Shown: one piece after another, positions 55,933 through 64,000 of the stretch
Layout of the letters: the number at the start of each line of letters is the position of its first letter
Numbering within the stretch: position 1 is the stretch's first letter
Source of the DNA: DATFMH01 sp035267045
GTDB taxonomy: Bacteria > Bacteroidota > Rhodothermia > Balneolales > DATFMH01
DNA: 64,000 nt
Direction: 5' to 3'
Assembly: GCA_035267045.1 (NCBI GenBank)
Contig: DATFMH010000063.1
Span: 16,601-80,600, forward strand
Notes under the pieces: model-generated
The model's input: the letters and a program-made list of their open reading frames with translations, nothing else
What the model was told of the DNA's origin: nothing
Database searches by the model: none
Made by a program: the position numbers and the translations under genes

Positions 55933-57231
55933 ATGAGAAACGTTACGTTTTTAATAATTATAAGCTTACTAAGCTTATTTCCAGCCAAATTGCAAACTGA
56001 TAAACCGTTTGTCAATGTAATAGAGATAGATGGTGCCATTGGTCCGACGACCTATTCTTATATCTCTCGCGGGATTAAATTATCGGAAGAAAAACAGGCA
56101 CAATGCCTGATCATTGAATTGGATACTCCCGGGGGGTTGCTTGAATCGACCAAAGATATCGTCAAGGCTTTTCTTTCATCCAAGGTTCCTATTGTCGTTT
56201 ATGTAGCTCCACAAGGGGCCACAGCCGGAAGCGCCGGAACCTTTATCACGCTTGCCGCTCATATTGCGGCAATGGCGCCTGCTACGAATATAGGGGCGGC
56301 CCATCCCGTTCAGATTGGAGGAACACAGCAGGTAGACAGCGTCATGAAAGAAAAACTTGTCAACTATTCCGAGAGTTACATAGAGAGTATTGCTAATAAA
56401 CGAAACCGGAACGTACAATGGGCGAAGTCGGCTGTGCGGGAAAGTGCCTCAATCACGGCTAAAGAAGCTCTGAAAATCAATGTCATCGATCTTATTGCTG
56501 ATGATATTCCCGACCTGCTCCAAAAGATTGACGGGAAAAAAGTAGACGGTGAAATTTTACAAACAAGAAATGCTGAAATTGTTCCAGTCAAAATGACTCA
56601 GAGTGAACGTCTCCTGGGATTCCTTTTTCGTCCGGAAGTAATGTTTATTCTGATGATCGTGGCTATTTATGGCATTTTGGGTGAAATAAGCAATCCCGGA
56701 GCCATATTCCCCGGTGTTACCGGGGCTATTGCTTTGATTCTTTTACTTTACACAGTAGCCGCAATGCCAATTAATATCGCCGGTTTCGCTCTTATCGGGC
56801 TCGCCATCATCCTTTTTGTCCTGGAGGCTTTTACTCCTACTTTCGGGCTATTGACAGCCGGAGGGGCTATTGCATTCTTCATCGGTTCATTTATGCTTTT
56901 TGAGGATTTACCCAGCATGTTCCGTATTTCCTGGACTTTTCTTATTCCGGCAACCATCATTACCGTACTTTTCTTTGTATTTGTTGTCAGTGCCGGAATA
57001 CGCTCACAATTTATGAAGATTAAGTCGGGAAAAGAATCGATGATGGATGAGGAAGCGCTTGCCTTAACTAATGTAGATGAGCAGGGCGGCAGAGTATTTA
57101 TTGAAGGAGAAAACTGGAAGGCATTCAGTGATGAAAAAATTAAAAAAGGGGAAACCTGCATCGTCAGAGAAATCAAAGGATTGAAGTTGAAGGTTGAGCC
57201 ATTAAAAAAAACGGAGAGTGAAAATGAATGA
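55933..57231 (+). CDS. NfeD-like membrane serine protease (ClpP-class)
   Basis: 432 residues. Signal or anchor about 1-18; the ClpP/SppA-like protease part (about 25-215) has LDTPGGLLESTKDIV and GATAGSAGTFI, with the nucleophile at Ser100 and a candidate Lys in the following helix. Three to four membrane helices (about 235-360) and a C-terminal OB-fold NfeD domain (about 375-430; ALTNVDEQGGRVFIEGENWKAF) follow. It overlaps the slipin gene by eight bases. This NfeD-slipin pair is a conserved membrane quality-control module, in which the protease cleaves the stomatin partner in archaeal studies. Confidence 0.93.
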   Translation: MRNVTFLIIISLLSLFPAKLQTDKPFVNVIEIDGAIGPTTYSYISRGIKLSEEKQAQCLIIELDTPGGLLESTKDIVKAFLSSKVPIVVYVAPQGATAGSAGTFITLAAHIAAMAPATNIGAAHPVQIGGTQQVDSVMKEKLVNYSESYIESIANKRNRNVQWAKSAVRESASITAKEALKINVIDLIADDIPDLLQKIDGKKVDGEILQTRNAEIVPVKMTQSERLLGFLFRPEVMFILMIVAIYGILGEISNPGAIFPGVTGAIALILLLYTVAAMPINIAGFALIGLAIILFVLEAFTPTFGLLTAGGAIAFFIGSFMLFEDLPSMFRISWTFLIPATIITVLFFVFVVSAGIRSQFMKIKSGKESMMDEEALALTNVDEQGGRVFIEGENWKAFSDEKIKKGETCIVREIKGLKLKVEPLKKTESENE

Positions 57232-58000
57232 AGCGGATGAACTGACCAATTTAATTATTTGGATCGTTACTGTTGTAGTATTGCTTGTTGTCGTACTTCC
57301 CCAAATGCTGCGTATTCTACGGGAATACGAAAGGGGAGTCATTTTTCGGCTTGGTAAGTTATTACGCGCCAAGGGACCCGGTTTAGTAATGCTTATCCCA
57401 TTCATCGACAGGATGGTGAAAGTGGATATGCGGATTTTCACTATTAATGTACCCAAACAGGAAGTCATTACCCGTGATAACGTAACGGTTAATGTGGATG
57501 CCATTACCTATTTCAGGGTCGTGGACGCCGAAGCTGCTATTGTAAAAGTGGAACGTTTTCTTGAAGCCACATCCCTTTTTGCCCAGACAACACTTCGAAG
57601 TGTCCTCGGCCAGGTTGAACTCGATGAATTATTGGCCGAACGGGATAAAATCAATCTGAAAATCCAGGATATTTTAGATCGACAGACAGATCCGTGGGGA
57701 ATCAAGGTAACTTCTGTGGAAATTAAAGACGTCGTACTTCCCGATACCATGAAGCGGGCAATGGCTCGCCAGGCTGAAATGGAAAGAGAGAGAAGAGCAA
57801 AAATCATCGCTGCACAAGGTGAATTTCAGGCTGCCGAGAAACTCGTTGAAGCCGGTAAAATGATTGGGGCTGTACCTGCCGCATTACAGATCCGTTTCCT
57901 TCAAACGATGAGTGAAATGAGCGGGGATAACAATACATTTACATTTATCCCGATACCAATAAATATCATGGACGCTTTTATCAAGAGCGCGAAAGAATAA
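57224..58000 (+). CDS. Slipin (stomatin/SPFH family)
   Basis: Start at ATG 57224, seven bases after GGAG; the GTG at 57218 is too close to that site. 258 residues. An N-terminal hairpin helix (LIIWIVTVVVLLVVVLP) leads into the SPFH domain (VIFRLGKLLRAKGPGLVMLIPFIDRMVKVDMR) and then a coiled coil (about 175-215; RQAEMERERRAKIIAAQGEFQAAEKL). Slipins oligomerise at membranes and recruit NfeD-type proteases. The C-terminal IPIPINIMDAF resembles the segment cut by PH1510-type NfeD. Confidence 0.93.
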   Translation: MNEADELTNLIIWIVTVVVLLVVVLPQMLRILREYERGVIFRLGKLLRAKGPGLVMLIPFIDRMVKVDMRIFTINVPKQEVITRDNVTVNVDAITYFRVVDAEAAIVKVERFLEATSLFAQTTLRSVLGQVELDELLAERDKINLKIQDILDRQTDPWGIKVTSVEIKDVVLPDTMKRAMARQAEMERERRAKIIAAQGEFQAAEKLVEAGKMIGAVPAALQIRFLQTMSEMSGDNNTFTFIPIPINIMDAFIKSAKE

Positions 58001-58277
58001 TTTTTAAACCGAAACCTGAATTTATAAAGCTTACAAACAATACGGCTGCCTCATTAAAATCCGGGGTATCTCGGTCCAAATTGATCACTGAAGGGATTCC
58101 TTTGCCAGGTATAAAACATATACATATATAAATTTGATCTCTCAAATCTTTCATTATATTTAATTTCTCAGGTTCTGCTAAAATAGTAGCAAGAAGGATA
58201 AGGGATTTTCCTTTTTACAATGATAACCCAGGTTTACTATGACTTCCGTTAAACTCCCCCGGATTAAGGAGAATATT

Positions 58278-59891
58278 ATGTTCAGAAGCAAAATTGCCTT
58301 CTGGATTGGTTTCCTTTCCGTTTCTATCGGTGTGGGGCTTCAGCTCCCGATGTATATTAATGCAGGTGATATTGGCTATCGCCTTGCCGGGCATTCCATG
58401 AGCTCAACAATGATGTTCGGAATGGGCATGGTATTATTCGGGCTATTTACAACGCTCTACAGTTTGATTCCCCCATCAGTTGGAAAAGATGAAAACGAAT
58501 ATAACCTTAAGGTCAAGTCACTGGATGACGCGCCTATTAATCCAACTCACGTCGGACTATTATTAGTAATGGCCATCGCAATCACGCTCGATGTGATGAA
58601 ACCAACAATCCTGTCGTTTGTTGTTCCGGGTATGGCCAGGGAATACGGACTCAGATCACCTGTTCATCCGGGTGGAACAATTCCCGTTGCCCTGTTACCC
58701 TTATCCGGCATAACAGGCACTGTTATTGGTTCTTTTCTTTGGGGATGGTTAGGAGATAAAATCGGAAGACGTTCGTCGATCCTTATGGCCGGAGTCACAT
58801 TTATAGCGACTAGTGCATGTGGATCCATGCCGGAATTCTGGATGAATTGTATTATGTGCCTCGTTATGGGATGGGGAGTTGGCGGAATGCTTCCGATCAT
58901 GTTTACACTTATGGCTGAAAGTATACCGGCAAGGCATCGCGGCTGGCTTATGGTTCTCATTGGAGGAGACGTGGCCGGCGCCTATATTTTAACAAGTGCC
59001 CTGGCATCCTGGCTTGTTCCGCATTATACGTGGCGAATTCTATGGCTCATAGGTTTCCCGACGGGTTTCATGCTAATTCTATTAAATCGCTGGATACCCG
59101 AATCGCCGCGATATCTTCTGAATAATGGCCGGTTTAAGGAAGCGCAGGAGGTCATGAAACGATTTGGTGCCGTTGCAGTAAAAGAAGAAGCATTGACTAA
59201 GACGGTTGAAACAAAGATTAAAGATCAGTTTCGTCAATTGTTCAAACCACCCTATCTTGGAATCACTACAACCGTTGCCATTCTGGCACTTGGCGGAGGA
59301 TTTGTTGAATTCGGATTTGAACTTTGGATACCGTCCAACCTGCAGCATCTCGGATTTAGTGAAGCCGGCTCATTTAAACTATTGCGAAACGCCGCATTAA
59401 TAGGTTTCCCACTGAACTTCCTGGTGGCCTGGATGTACGGTTTCTGGAGCAGTAAAAAAACGATCATTTTACTTACCCTGTTAACGGCAGCCTCTATGCT
59501 GGGATTTATTTTCGCCGGAAAGTCAATAGTGGATCATCATATTTTATTATATGTATTATTAATTATTCCAATATGGGGCATTAGTTCAGTGATCTCTATT
59601 CTTTCGGCTTATGCAGCTGAGATTTATCCAACCCGGATACGATCTCGTGGCAGCGGACTTGTAGCCGGATTTAGTAAATTTGGAGGTGTATTGATAATAG
59701 CCCTTGTGGTTGTGGCTGTGGCACCACCTTCCATTGCCTCGACAGCACTCATTGGTGCCATACCGTTATTTCTTGCCGCTATTGCTATCATATTCTATGG
59801 AGTGGAAACAAGAAAACGCCAATTGGAAGAAATAACAGCCGAACAGTTAGACGATTTTGTTTTTCAACCAGTTAGAGATGAAACGATATAA
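58278..59891 (+). CDS. MFS transporter with extra N-terminal membrane helices
   Basis: The start is decided by AAGGAG (58266-58271), six bases before ATG 58278 (MFRSKIAFW); an upstream ATG at 58239 has no such site. 537 residues. Two extra helices (about 6-25 and 45-62) precede the 12-helix MFS core. The core's motif A is WGWLGDKIGRRSS, with the usual ESIPARHRGW between helices 4 and 5 and WIPESPRYLLNNGRFKEAQ before the central loop, as in sugar or aromatic-acid MFS symporters. Substrate unknown. Followed by a 689-base gap. Confidence 0.9.
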   Translation: MFRSKIAFWIGFLSVSIGVGLQLPMYINAGDIGYRLAGHSMSSTMMFGMGMVLFGLFTTLYSLIPPSVGKDENEYNLKVKSLDDAPINPTHVGLLLVMAIAITLDVMKPTILSFVVPGMAREYGLRSPVHPGGTIPVALLPLSGITGTVIGSFLWGWLGDKIGRRSSILMAGVTFIATSACGSMPEFWMNCIMCLVMGWGVGGMLPIMFTLMAESIPARHRGWLMVLIGGDVAGAYILTSALASWLVPHYTWRILWLIGFPTGFMLILLNRWIPESPRYLLNNGRFKEAQEVMKRFGAVAVKEEALTKTVETKIKDQFRQLFKPPYLGITTTVAILALGGGFVEFGFELWIPSNLQHLGFSEAGSFKLLRNAALIGFPLNFLVAWMYGFWSSKKTIILLTLLTAASMLGFIFAGKSIVDHHILLYVLLIIPIWGISSVISILSAYAAEIYPTRIRSRGSGLVAGFSKFGGVLIIALVVVAVAPPSIASTALIGAIPLFLAAIAIIFYGVETRKRQLEEITAEQLDDFVFQPVRDETI

Positions 59892-60580
59892 TAATTTGTT
59901 GTAGTTATAAAATCGCGGAAATTAATCCGGGATGTTTCCATATTATCTAATTGCATCAAATGCCACAAAGCAAGTATTTTTGTGAAGCAATTCGACTTTC
60001 TTTGCTAACGGACATTTAAAATTGGATATATGGTGAACCATAATTTAAAATGAGTCGACATTAGTAATGTTATGGACCAATAGTTCCAAATATAACGATG
60101 GCGATGGTCGATAGACCCTGTCTGCCGGCAGACAGGCGTAGACGGTAGTTGTCCGGATGCTATGATCTGTTTTCATAATTAAACAAAAGATAAATGAAAA
60201 CAGAAGCTTGGGTTAGACACCTAATTCATCATTACAAATCGACTACTGTCTATATCCTAATGGTTTAATTATATCAAATTCAGGTTAATTTATGTCATTG
60301 ATAGCTAATATATAATCCCCCCTCTTGACATCTTAATAACTGAAATAGAAGTCCAATCCTGCCTGCACTAACTGCCGTTCCTATTGAAATTATTAGAGCT
60401 TCCGAGAGTACTAATTGTATAATTAAATGCTCTTAGACATATATCATATTAATTTAAATGCTTGACTTAAAATTAATTTGAAATATTGAACAAGTATATT
60501 TATTTAGATATGGTTGTCAGTATATAATTGTATATCAACATGTTATATACAATAGTTCATTTTAACAAAAAGGAGTCATC
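59892..60580. other. Long gap with a perfect 20-base palindrome
   Basis: 689 bases without a supportable gene. The perfect palindrome CCTGTCTGCCGGCAGACAGG occupies 60117-60136, preceded by GATGGTCGATAGAC, a word similar to those in the gaps near 22130 and 44354. The rest is A+T-rich with many stops in all frames. Only the ribosome binding site AAAAAGGAG before 60581 is clear. Confidence 0.5.
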
Positions 60581-61120
60581 ATGAATAATAAAGTAGCTGA
60601 TTCAACAGCTCTTGGATATGCGTGTATTTTTATTGCTTCGTGGATAACAGGTTTGGTTGACGCAGGATGGTTTGCTCCACCGGTACCCTATATTGGAGTG
60701 GTTTTTCTCTTATTCATTGGGGGTATCTTAGTCCCGGTTTCCGGTGTTTTTTCTTTTATGAATAAGGATAAAATCCAGGGGACTTTATTTGTGTTTTTAG
60801 GTGGCGTTTATTTCTCCCTGGCATATTATTTCATGAACGCAAATGCTTCGAATCACATGGTTCCTGCTTATAGTGGTTGGGTTACGCTGGCCTTTGTCAT
60901 TGTATTCTTTAATTTATGGCTTGCTGAATTGAAAGGTGATATGTTCAAACAACTATTCCTTTTGGGATTATGGTTATCAATTTTGGCTTTCACTATTTAC
61001 TACTGGACGATGGTAATGGCATTTAATATTATAGGCGGTTATCTGAGTCTGATTATTGCTCTGCTTGCAGCATATATTTCTTTCAAAAATTTAACGGCTG
61101 CGAGTGAAGCCAAAAACTGA
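60581..61120 (+). CDS. Six-helix membrane protein, GPR1/FUN34/YaaH-like
   Basis: 179 residues with six hydrophobic helices and a strong AAGGAG site before the ATG. The start ADSTALGYACIFIASWITGLVDAGWF and the segment GGILVPVSGVFSFMNKDKIQGTLFVFLGGVYFSLAYYF resemble the GPR1/FUN34/YaaH acetate-uptake family in length and layout. The exact NPAPLGL motif is replaced (DSTALGY), so the assignment is tentative. It is followed by an intrinsic terminator. Confidence 0.6.
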   Translation: MNNKVADSTALGYACIFIASWITGLVDAGWFAPPVPYIGVVFLLFIGGILVPVSGVFSFMNKDKIQGTLFVFLGGVYFSLAYYFMNANASNHMVPAYSGWVTLAFVIVFFNLWLAELKGDMFKQLFLLGLWLSILAFTIYYWTMVMAFNIIGGYLSLIIALLAAYISFKNLTAASEAKN

Positions 61121-61148
61121 TTTATGTCATTTGTAGTTTAATTAAATT

Positions 61149-61181
61149 AAAAGCCCCTTTTTTTAACTTTGGGGCTTTTTT
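61149..61181 (+). terminator. Intrinsic terminator after the YaaH-like gene
   Basis: AAAGCCCC and GGGGCTTT form the stem (loop about 13 bases, T-rich), followed by a run of six T residues. It begins 28 bases after the stop at 61118-61120. Confidence 0.9.
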
Positions 61182-61226
61182 CTTACCCGTAAATTAATAA
61201 TTGTTCGGTTAATTATATTTATCGGG

Positions 61227-62186
61227 CTAATCGATACTAAATTTACTCACCATTCCCTGGCTGGCATACGACTCGGCTATCCATGCATAGTTACCGGGTT
61301 TAAAATTCACTTTAAAATATTCCGTATAGCCCTGAGGCATTTCCTGAACACCACCCAGGAACCGTGCAGGTGCGGGAGCTGTGAATCCGTCTTTATTCAT
61401 CCAGTTCATCCATTCAATCACTTTATCCATATCTGTAGTATCCGTTAATTCAACCAGGTGAATATCATCCCCCAAACCGAATGGTTGAGGATCCTTAAAA
61501 TGAACAGCTACAATATGTTCTCCTGCCGTAGGTTCAACATCCGGGATAATTTTATGATCCGACAAAGTTAAATTGATATCCGCTTCCGGTGGAGTCATGT
61601 GTGTAGAATCATCGGAGACAATGACATGAGATGTCATACCCAATTCATAATGAGGTGCATTTTTAGGAGTGAATATGTAACACTCCATTTCATAATTCCC
61701 GGGCGTTAGCTTCAAAGTAAAATCGTTAGTACTTCCCGGTTCTATAAGTCCGGAGCCACCCATTGTTTGTACTTTTGAAATCCATGTTGGCATTTGAGCC
61801 ATCAATCTTTCACCGGCTTCCTGCTGTGTAATACCACTGTCTCTCAGTGCTTTTATAACGTTATCGAAAGGTGGCTGTAATGCATTCAGATATTCATTAA
61901 ATGTTATGCCATCGGGTATTTTATTAAGCATGAAAAAATGTGTTTCTTTGCCATTATTATGAAACCTGATATTTGTCCAACCTGAAGGAATCGTATCCGG
62001 CAACAGGAATTTATAGTCTTGTGCTGTAATATTCACAATACCGGTTTTAACCATTTCCTGCATCGTTTGTTCCGTATCTGAGGGATCAGATTTTTTCATA
62101 TCCTTTGACTTGCAAGAAATGAGGATCAAAAAAGATAGTACAAATAATGATACACTGGTATTTCGTAGCATTCCCATAACTCCCAT
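61227..62186 (-). CDS. Predicted lipoprotein with cupredoxin-like beta sandwiches
   Basis: 319 residues. Signal LRNTSVSLFVLSFLILISC gives a lipobox (LISC). The mature part looks like two similar beta domains. The first (about 45-195) has DYKFLLPDTIPSGWTNIRFHNNGKETHFFML, GSTNDFTLKLTPGNYEMECYI and HYELGMTSHVIV; the second (about 205-319) has VKFKPGNYAWIAE-like strands (YFKVNFKPGNYAWIAESYA). That is cupredoxin-like, but the full Cys/His/Met copper set is not evident. The start could be Met6, which has GGAG at a better spacing. Function unknown. Confidence 0.72.
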   Translation of the reverse strand: MGVMGMLRNTSVSLFVLSFLILISCKSKDMKKSDPSDTEQTMQEMVKTGIVNITAQDYKFLLPDTIPSGWTNIRFHNNGKETHFFMLNKIPDGITFNEYLNALQPPFDNVIKALRDSGITQQEAGERLMAQMPTWISKVQTMGGSGLIEPGSTNDFTLKLTPGNYEMECYIFTPKNAPHYELGMTSHVIVSDDSTHMTPPEADINLTLSDHKIIPDVEPTAGEHIVAVHFKDPQPFGLGDDIHLVELTDTTDMDKVIEWMNWMNKDGFTAPAPARFLGGVQEMPQGYTEYFKVNFKPGNYAWIAESYASQGMVSKFSID

Positions 62187-62422
62187 TCTATATTTTACTT
62201 GTTATGAATTAAACCTTATGTGCCCTATCCGGGTTAAAGACGAAAAGACCACATCAAATCATGTATTAACATTTCTGATCAGTCACATTACTTAACTTTA
62301 TGAAAATTCAATAAAAAATTTTAAATATTTAATTTTATTAATCTTGTAAGAATTTTTATGAAGGCTTTTATGTTTTACAATTATATAAGGTATACCTATA
62401 AATCCTCTGGGAGGAGGGTAAA

Positions 62423-62746
62423 ATGAAATTTACAAGCTGGATAATTGGGATTTTGGGATTATGGATTATTGTGAGTGCTTTACTGTTTTTTACACCGCCA
62501 TTTATTCAATGGAGCAATGTCATTTGCGGTGCCGTAATCGCCTTCCTTGGTTTTTCATCAATCAATGAAAAGAAAGAATATGGATGGATCGCCGGGATAA
62601 TGGGTCTCTGGTTATTTATCAGTGCCTTTATCCCCGATTTATTAACGGGCTCCGGATTATCGTTAAATGGTATAGTCGCCGGTGTAATAATTGCCGTAGA
62701 TGGTTTCTTTTCTGTTGGTGGAAAGACGGTACATCCTGCACATTAA
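62423..62746 (+). CDS. SPW-repeat small membrane protein
   Basis: 107 residues with four membrane helices arranged as two SPW-like repeats: WIIGILGLWIIVSALLF and WIAGIMGLWLFISAFIP, each followed by a second helix (NVICGAVIAFLGF, NGIVAGVIIAVDGFF). A strong GGGAGGAGGG site precedes the ATG. Members are found in many bacteria, with no assigned function. It is followed by hairpin repeats. Confidence 0.82.
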   Translation: MKFTSWIIGILGLWIIVSALLFFTPPFIQWSNVICGAVIAFLGFSSINEKKEYGWIAGIMGLWLFISAFIPDLLTGSGLSLNGIVAGVIIAVDGFFSVGGKTVHPAH

Positions 62747-62780
62747 GGAAGTGAAATACAAAGCTTTGTGCCCTCTCCCT

Positions 62781-62824
62781 GAATCGATCGGGATCGATTC
62801 TGTCCCTCTCCCCGGGGAGAGGGA
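62781..62824. repeat. Two adjacent perfect palindromes
   Basis: GAATCGATC/GATCGATTC (62781-62800, two-base loop) and TCCCTCTCCCC/GGGGAGAGGGA (62803-62824, no loop) lie side by side, followed by TTTAGGGTGAGGG. The second matches a well-known kind of dispersed CCCTCTCCC...GGGAGAGGG repeat in environmental Bacteroidota genomes (recalled). No T run follows, so it is not a simple terminator. Confidence 0.65.
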
Positions 62825-62845
62825 TTTAGGGTGAGGGAACGTTGT

Positions 62846-63007
62846 TTATACGTCATTCATTCCAAGATGGGTATCATGGTAATCAATGCCCATACGGTGT
62901 AGTAAAAGTCTTTCTGACATAGCTCGCATAATTCTTTGCTGTTCTATGCCCTTACGATATTTACCGTCAAATGAATCAAAACCGGAATGAATGAATTTGT
63001 CTCTCAT
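62846..63007 (-). pseudogene. Short HEPN-like ORF or gene remnant
   Basis: From an ATG at 63005-63007 the minus strand encodes 53 residues: MRDKFIHSGFDSFDG, then KYRKGIEQQRIMRAMSERL and LLHRMGIDYHDTHLG, with a stop at 62846-62848. RDKFIH fits the RxxxxH motif of HEPN domains, and the following helix LLLHRMGI fits their C-terminal helix. The frame stays protein-like upstream of the ATG (KGTKFTFTD) with no earlier Met before a stop inside the restriction-modification gene. It is therefore probably the 3' remnant of a larger gene rather than complete. It lies directly after the restriction-modification gene. Confidence 0.45.
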
Positions 63008-63042
63008 ATCGGTAAAAGTGAATTTTGTGCCTTTATTATTTT

Positions 63043-64000
63043 TTACATTTGAATGGTTTTTTCTACGATAGCGATCTCTTCCTCCGTTAAACCATATAAT
63101 TTATATACGACTTGGTCGATTTCTGACTCAAGATTAGAGGTATCAGCGTCTGAATCATTTTGTTTTAGATTGAGTATTTGGTCGACAAGTGATTCTATTT
63201 CATTTCGCTTTTCTAGTATAGCTTTAAAAATAGGTATTTGTTTTACATACATAGGTTTATATTCAAAATAACCACCACGTTTGGTTGATGAAATATTTGC
63301 AATGATAAAATCAGACAGTTTTGAATTTAAAACTCCGAGTAAATATCTATCATATTTTGAAATTATTGTTGTTTTATCATTTGAATAGATATTTTTATTA
63401 TCCAAGGTATAATTAGCGGATGTTGTAATTGCAGGTATAATTATTTTAGGCTTTTCAAATTCTTCATAATAATCAATAGCATCCTGTATCTCATACCATT
63501 TATAGTTACCTGGTTTCCTTCCTTTCCATTCTATTGAAGATATATCAGTTGGCCGCGGTTCTAATCTGGTCTTAAATTTTTTTAAATAATTGAGAATAGC
63601 AGGATATTGTTTAATATCAATTCCTCTTTTAGTGAATATCAAATAATTTCCTGAAATGGGTTTTTCATAACGTTTTATATCTCTTCCTCTTAAAAATGGT
63701 TTTATTAGCTCAGCACTATCGGGATCCTCTGAAATTAGATGATTTTTGGTTTTTTCATCGATAACAAAAGCTTCATTTAATCCGGTTAAAATTCCCCGAT
63801 ATATTTTACCACCTACATACTCATGTAATGGCATTCCTACATTTTTCAGTTTTTCCAAAAGCTTTTGAGCTGATTCATCAATAAGTGTCCAACCTTCTTT
63901 GGGTAATTTATTTTGATCTACTTCAAAACTCTTATCTGCGATGAGTTGATTTAGATCATCAAATTTTAAATTTTCAATTTGCAAAGAGTTAAAATTAACT
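63043..64000 (-). CDS. Type IIG restriction-modification protein, C-terminal specificity part (truncated by the window edge)
   Basis: The frame is open to the window end: codons before the TTG at 63984 read VNFNS, so this is the C-terminal 319 residues of a longer gene. Residues around the middle (KLKNVGMPLHEYVGGKIYRGILTGLNEAFVID, LIKPFLRGRDIKRYE, IFTKRGIDIKQYPAI, WYEIQDAIDYYEEFEKPKIIIPAI) are the TaqI-like C-terminal specificity domain of Eco57I/type IIG enzymes. It ends with a coiled helix. The methyltransferase and nuclease parts would lie outside the window. BREX PglX-like proteins share parts of this fold and cannot be fully excluded. Confidence 0.82.
   Translation of the reverse strand, partial: VNFNSLQIENLKFDDLNQLIADKSFEVDQNKLPKEGWTLIDESAQKLLEKLKNVGMPLHEYVGGKIYRGILTGLNEAFVIDEKTKNHLISEDPDSAELIKPFLRGRDIKRYEKPISGNYLIFTKRGIDIKQYPAILNYLKKFKTRLEPRPTDISSIEWKGRKPGNYKWYEIQDAIDYYEEFEKPKIIIPAITTSANYTLDNKNIYSNDKTTIISKYDRYLLGVLNSKLSDFIIANISSTKRGGYFEYKPMYVKQIPIFKAILEKRNEIESLVDQILNLKQNDSDADTSNLESEIDQVVYKLYGLTEEEIAIVEKTIQM

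Noticed and set aside
62747..64000. A complete BREX or other multi-gene defence island at the right edge
   Set aside because: Only one partial restriction-modification gene and a small remnant are visible, which is not enough to name a system.

Overview
The window is a bacterial chromosome segment of moderate A+T content. It looks like a Bacteroidota-sensu-lato (FCB group) genome. Four things point there: two type IX secretion (T9SS) components, PorQ and PorX; three proteins ending in the T9SS type-A sorting domain (NPFNP...GxYxxxL...K); an LptD of the Bacteroidetes type together with an MlaEFD lipid transport operon; and a DUF5916/CBM9 outer-membrane protein. The exact class cannot be fixed by eye. 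Balneolia, Rhodothermia or Ignavibacteria-like lineages would fit best (inference).

Layout. 1-3.8 kb: 3' part of a ROK sugar kinase and an LptD-like protein. 3.8-10.2 kb, minus strand: ribE-ribD, a PpiD-like periplasmic chaperone with a clear terminator, and mlaE-mlaF-mlaD. 10.3-16.9 kb, plus strand: porQ, an RCK-type potassium channel, aroC, a TPR protein, a LysM/RlpA-like wall protein, a CPBP protease and an ECF sigma factor. 16.9-21.8 kb, minus strand: a membrane histidine kinase, the protein-quality operon tig-clpP-clpX and tRNA-Leu(UAG). 22.3-28.3 kb: cutA, a crotonase-fold protein, a DegP/Q-like lipoprotein protease, an NrnA-like DHH phosphoesterase, and thiamine pyrophosphokinase next to a sodium:solute symporter. 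28.3-31.2 kb, minus strand: ComEA-like HhH protein, porX, tsaE and a small unknown gene. 31.4-35.8 kb, plus strand: alpha/beta hydrolase-hemW, then a conserved unknown paired with fumarylacetoacetase. 35.9-41.5 kb, minus strand: DUF5916 outer-membrane protein and a secreted metalloprotease with dockerin-like and T9SS sorting domains. 41.7-46.1 kb: trhO, an RluA-type pseudouridine synthase, a lipoprotein, a NagD-like phosphatase and a gamma-carbonic anhydrase-like protein. 46.3-53.3 kb: two paralogous Trp/Tyr-repeat T9SS cargo proteins flanking a PAS/GAF histidine kinase and two paralogous single-domain response regulators. 53.3-62.7 kb: M1 aminopeptidase with HEAT repeats, NfeD-slipin pair, an MFS transporter and small membrane or lipoproteins. 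62.8-64 kb: the 3' end of a TaqI-like type IIG restriction-modification gene followed by a small HEPN-like remnant.

How the genes connect. The strongest theme is envelope biogenesis and secretion: LptD, MlaEFD, PpiD, a Deg-type protease, PorQ, PorX and T9SS cargo. An ECF sigma factor and a membrane histidine kinase lie within about 14 kb of porX. That makes a locally encoded regulatory axis for T9SS possible, but this is inference. The most system-like unexplained arrangement is the 46.3-53.3 kb block of sensor kinase, twin receivers and twin repeat cargo. Gene-level oddities worth checking are ClpP with Asn at the expected catalytic Asp, a ROK kinase without its zinc-binding cysteines, an M1 peptidase with GGEEN instead of GxMEN, a channel filter ending GFA, and a polyglycine insert in LptD. 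Intergenic gaps repeatedly hold short hairpins and degenerate simple repeats, sometimes running into stop codons.
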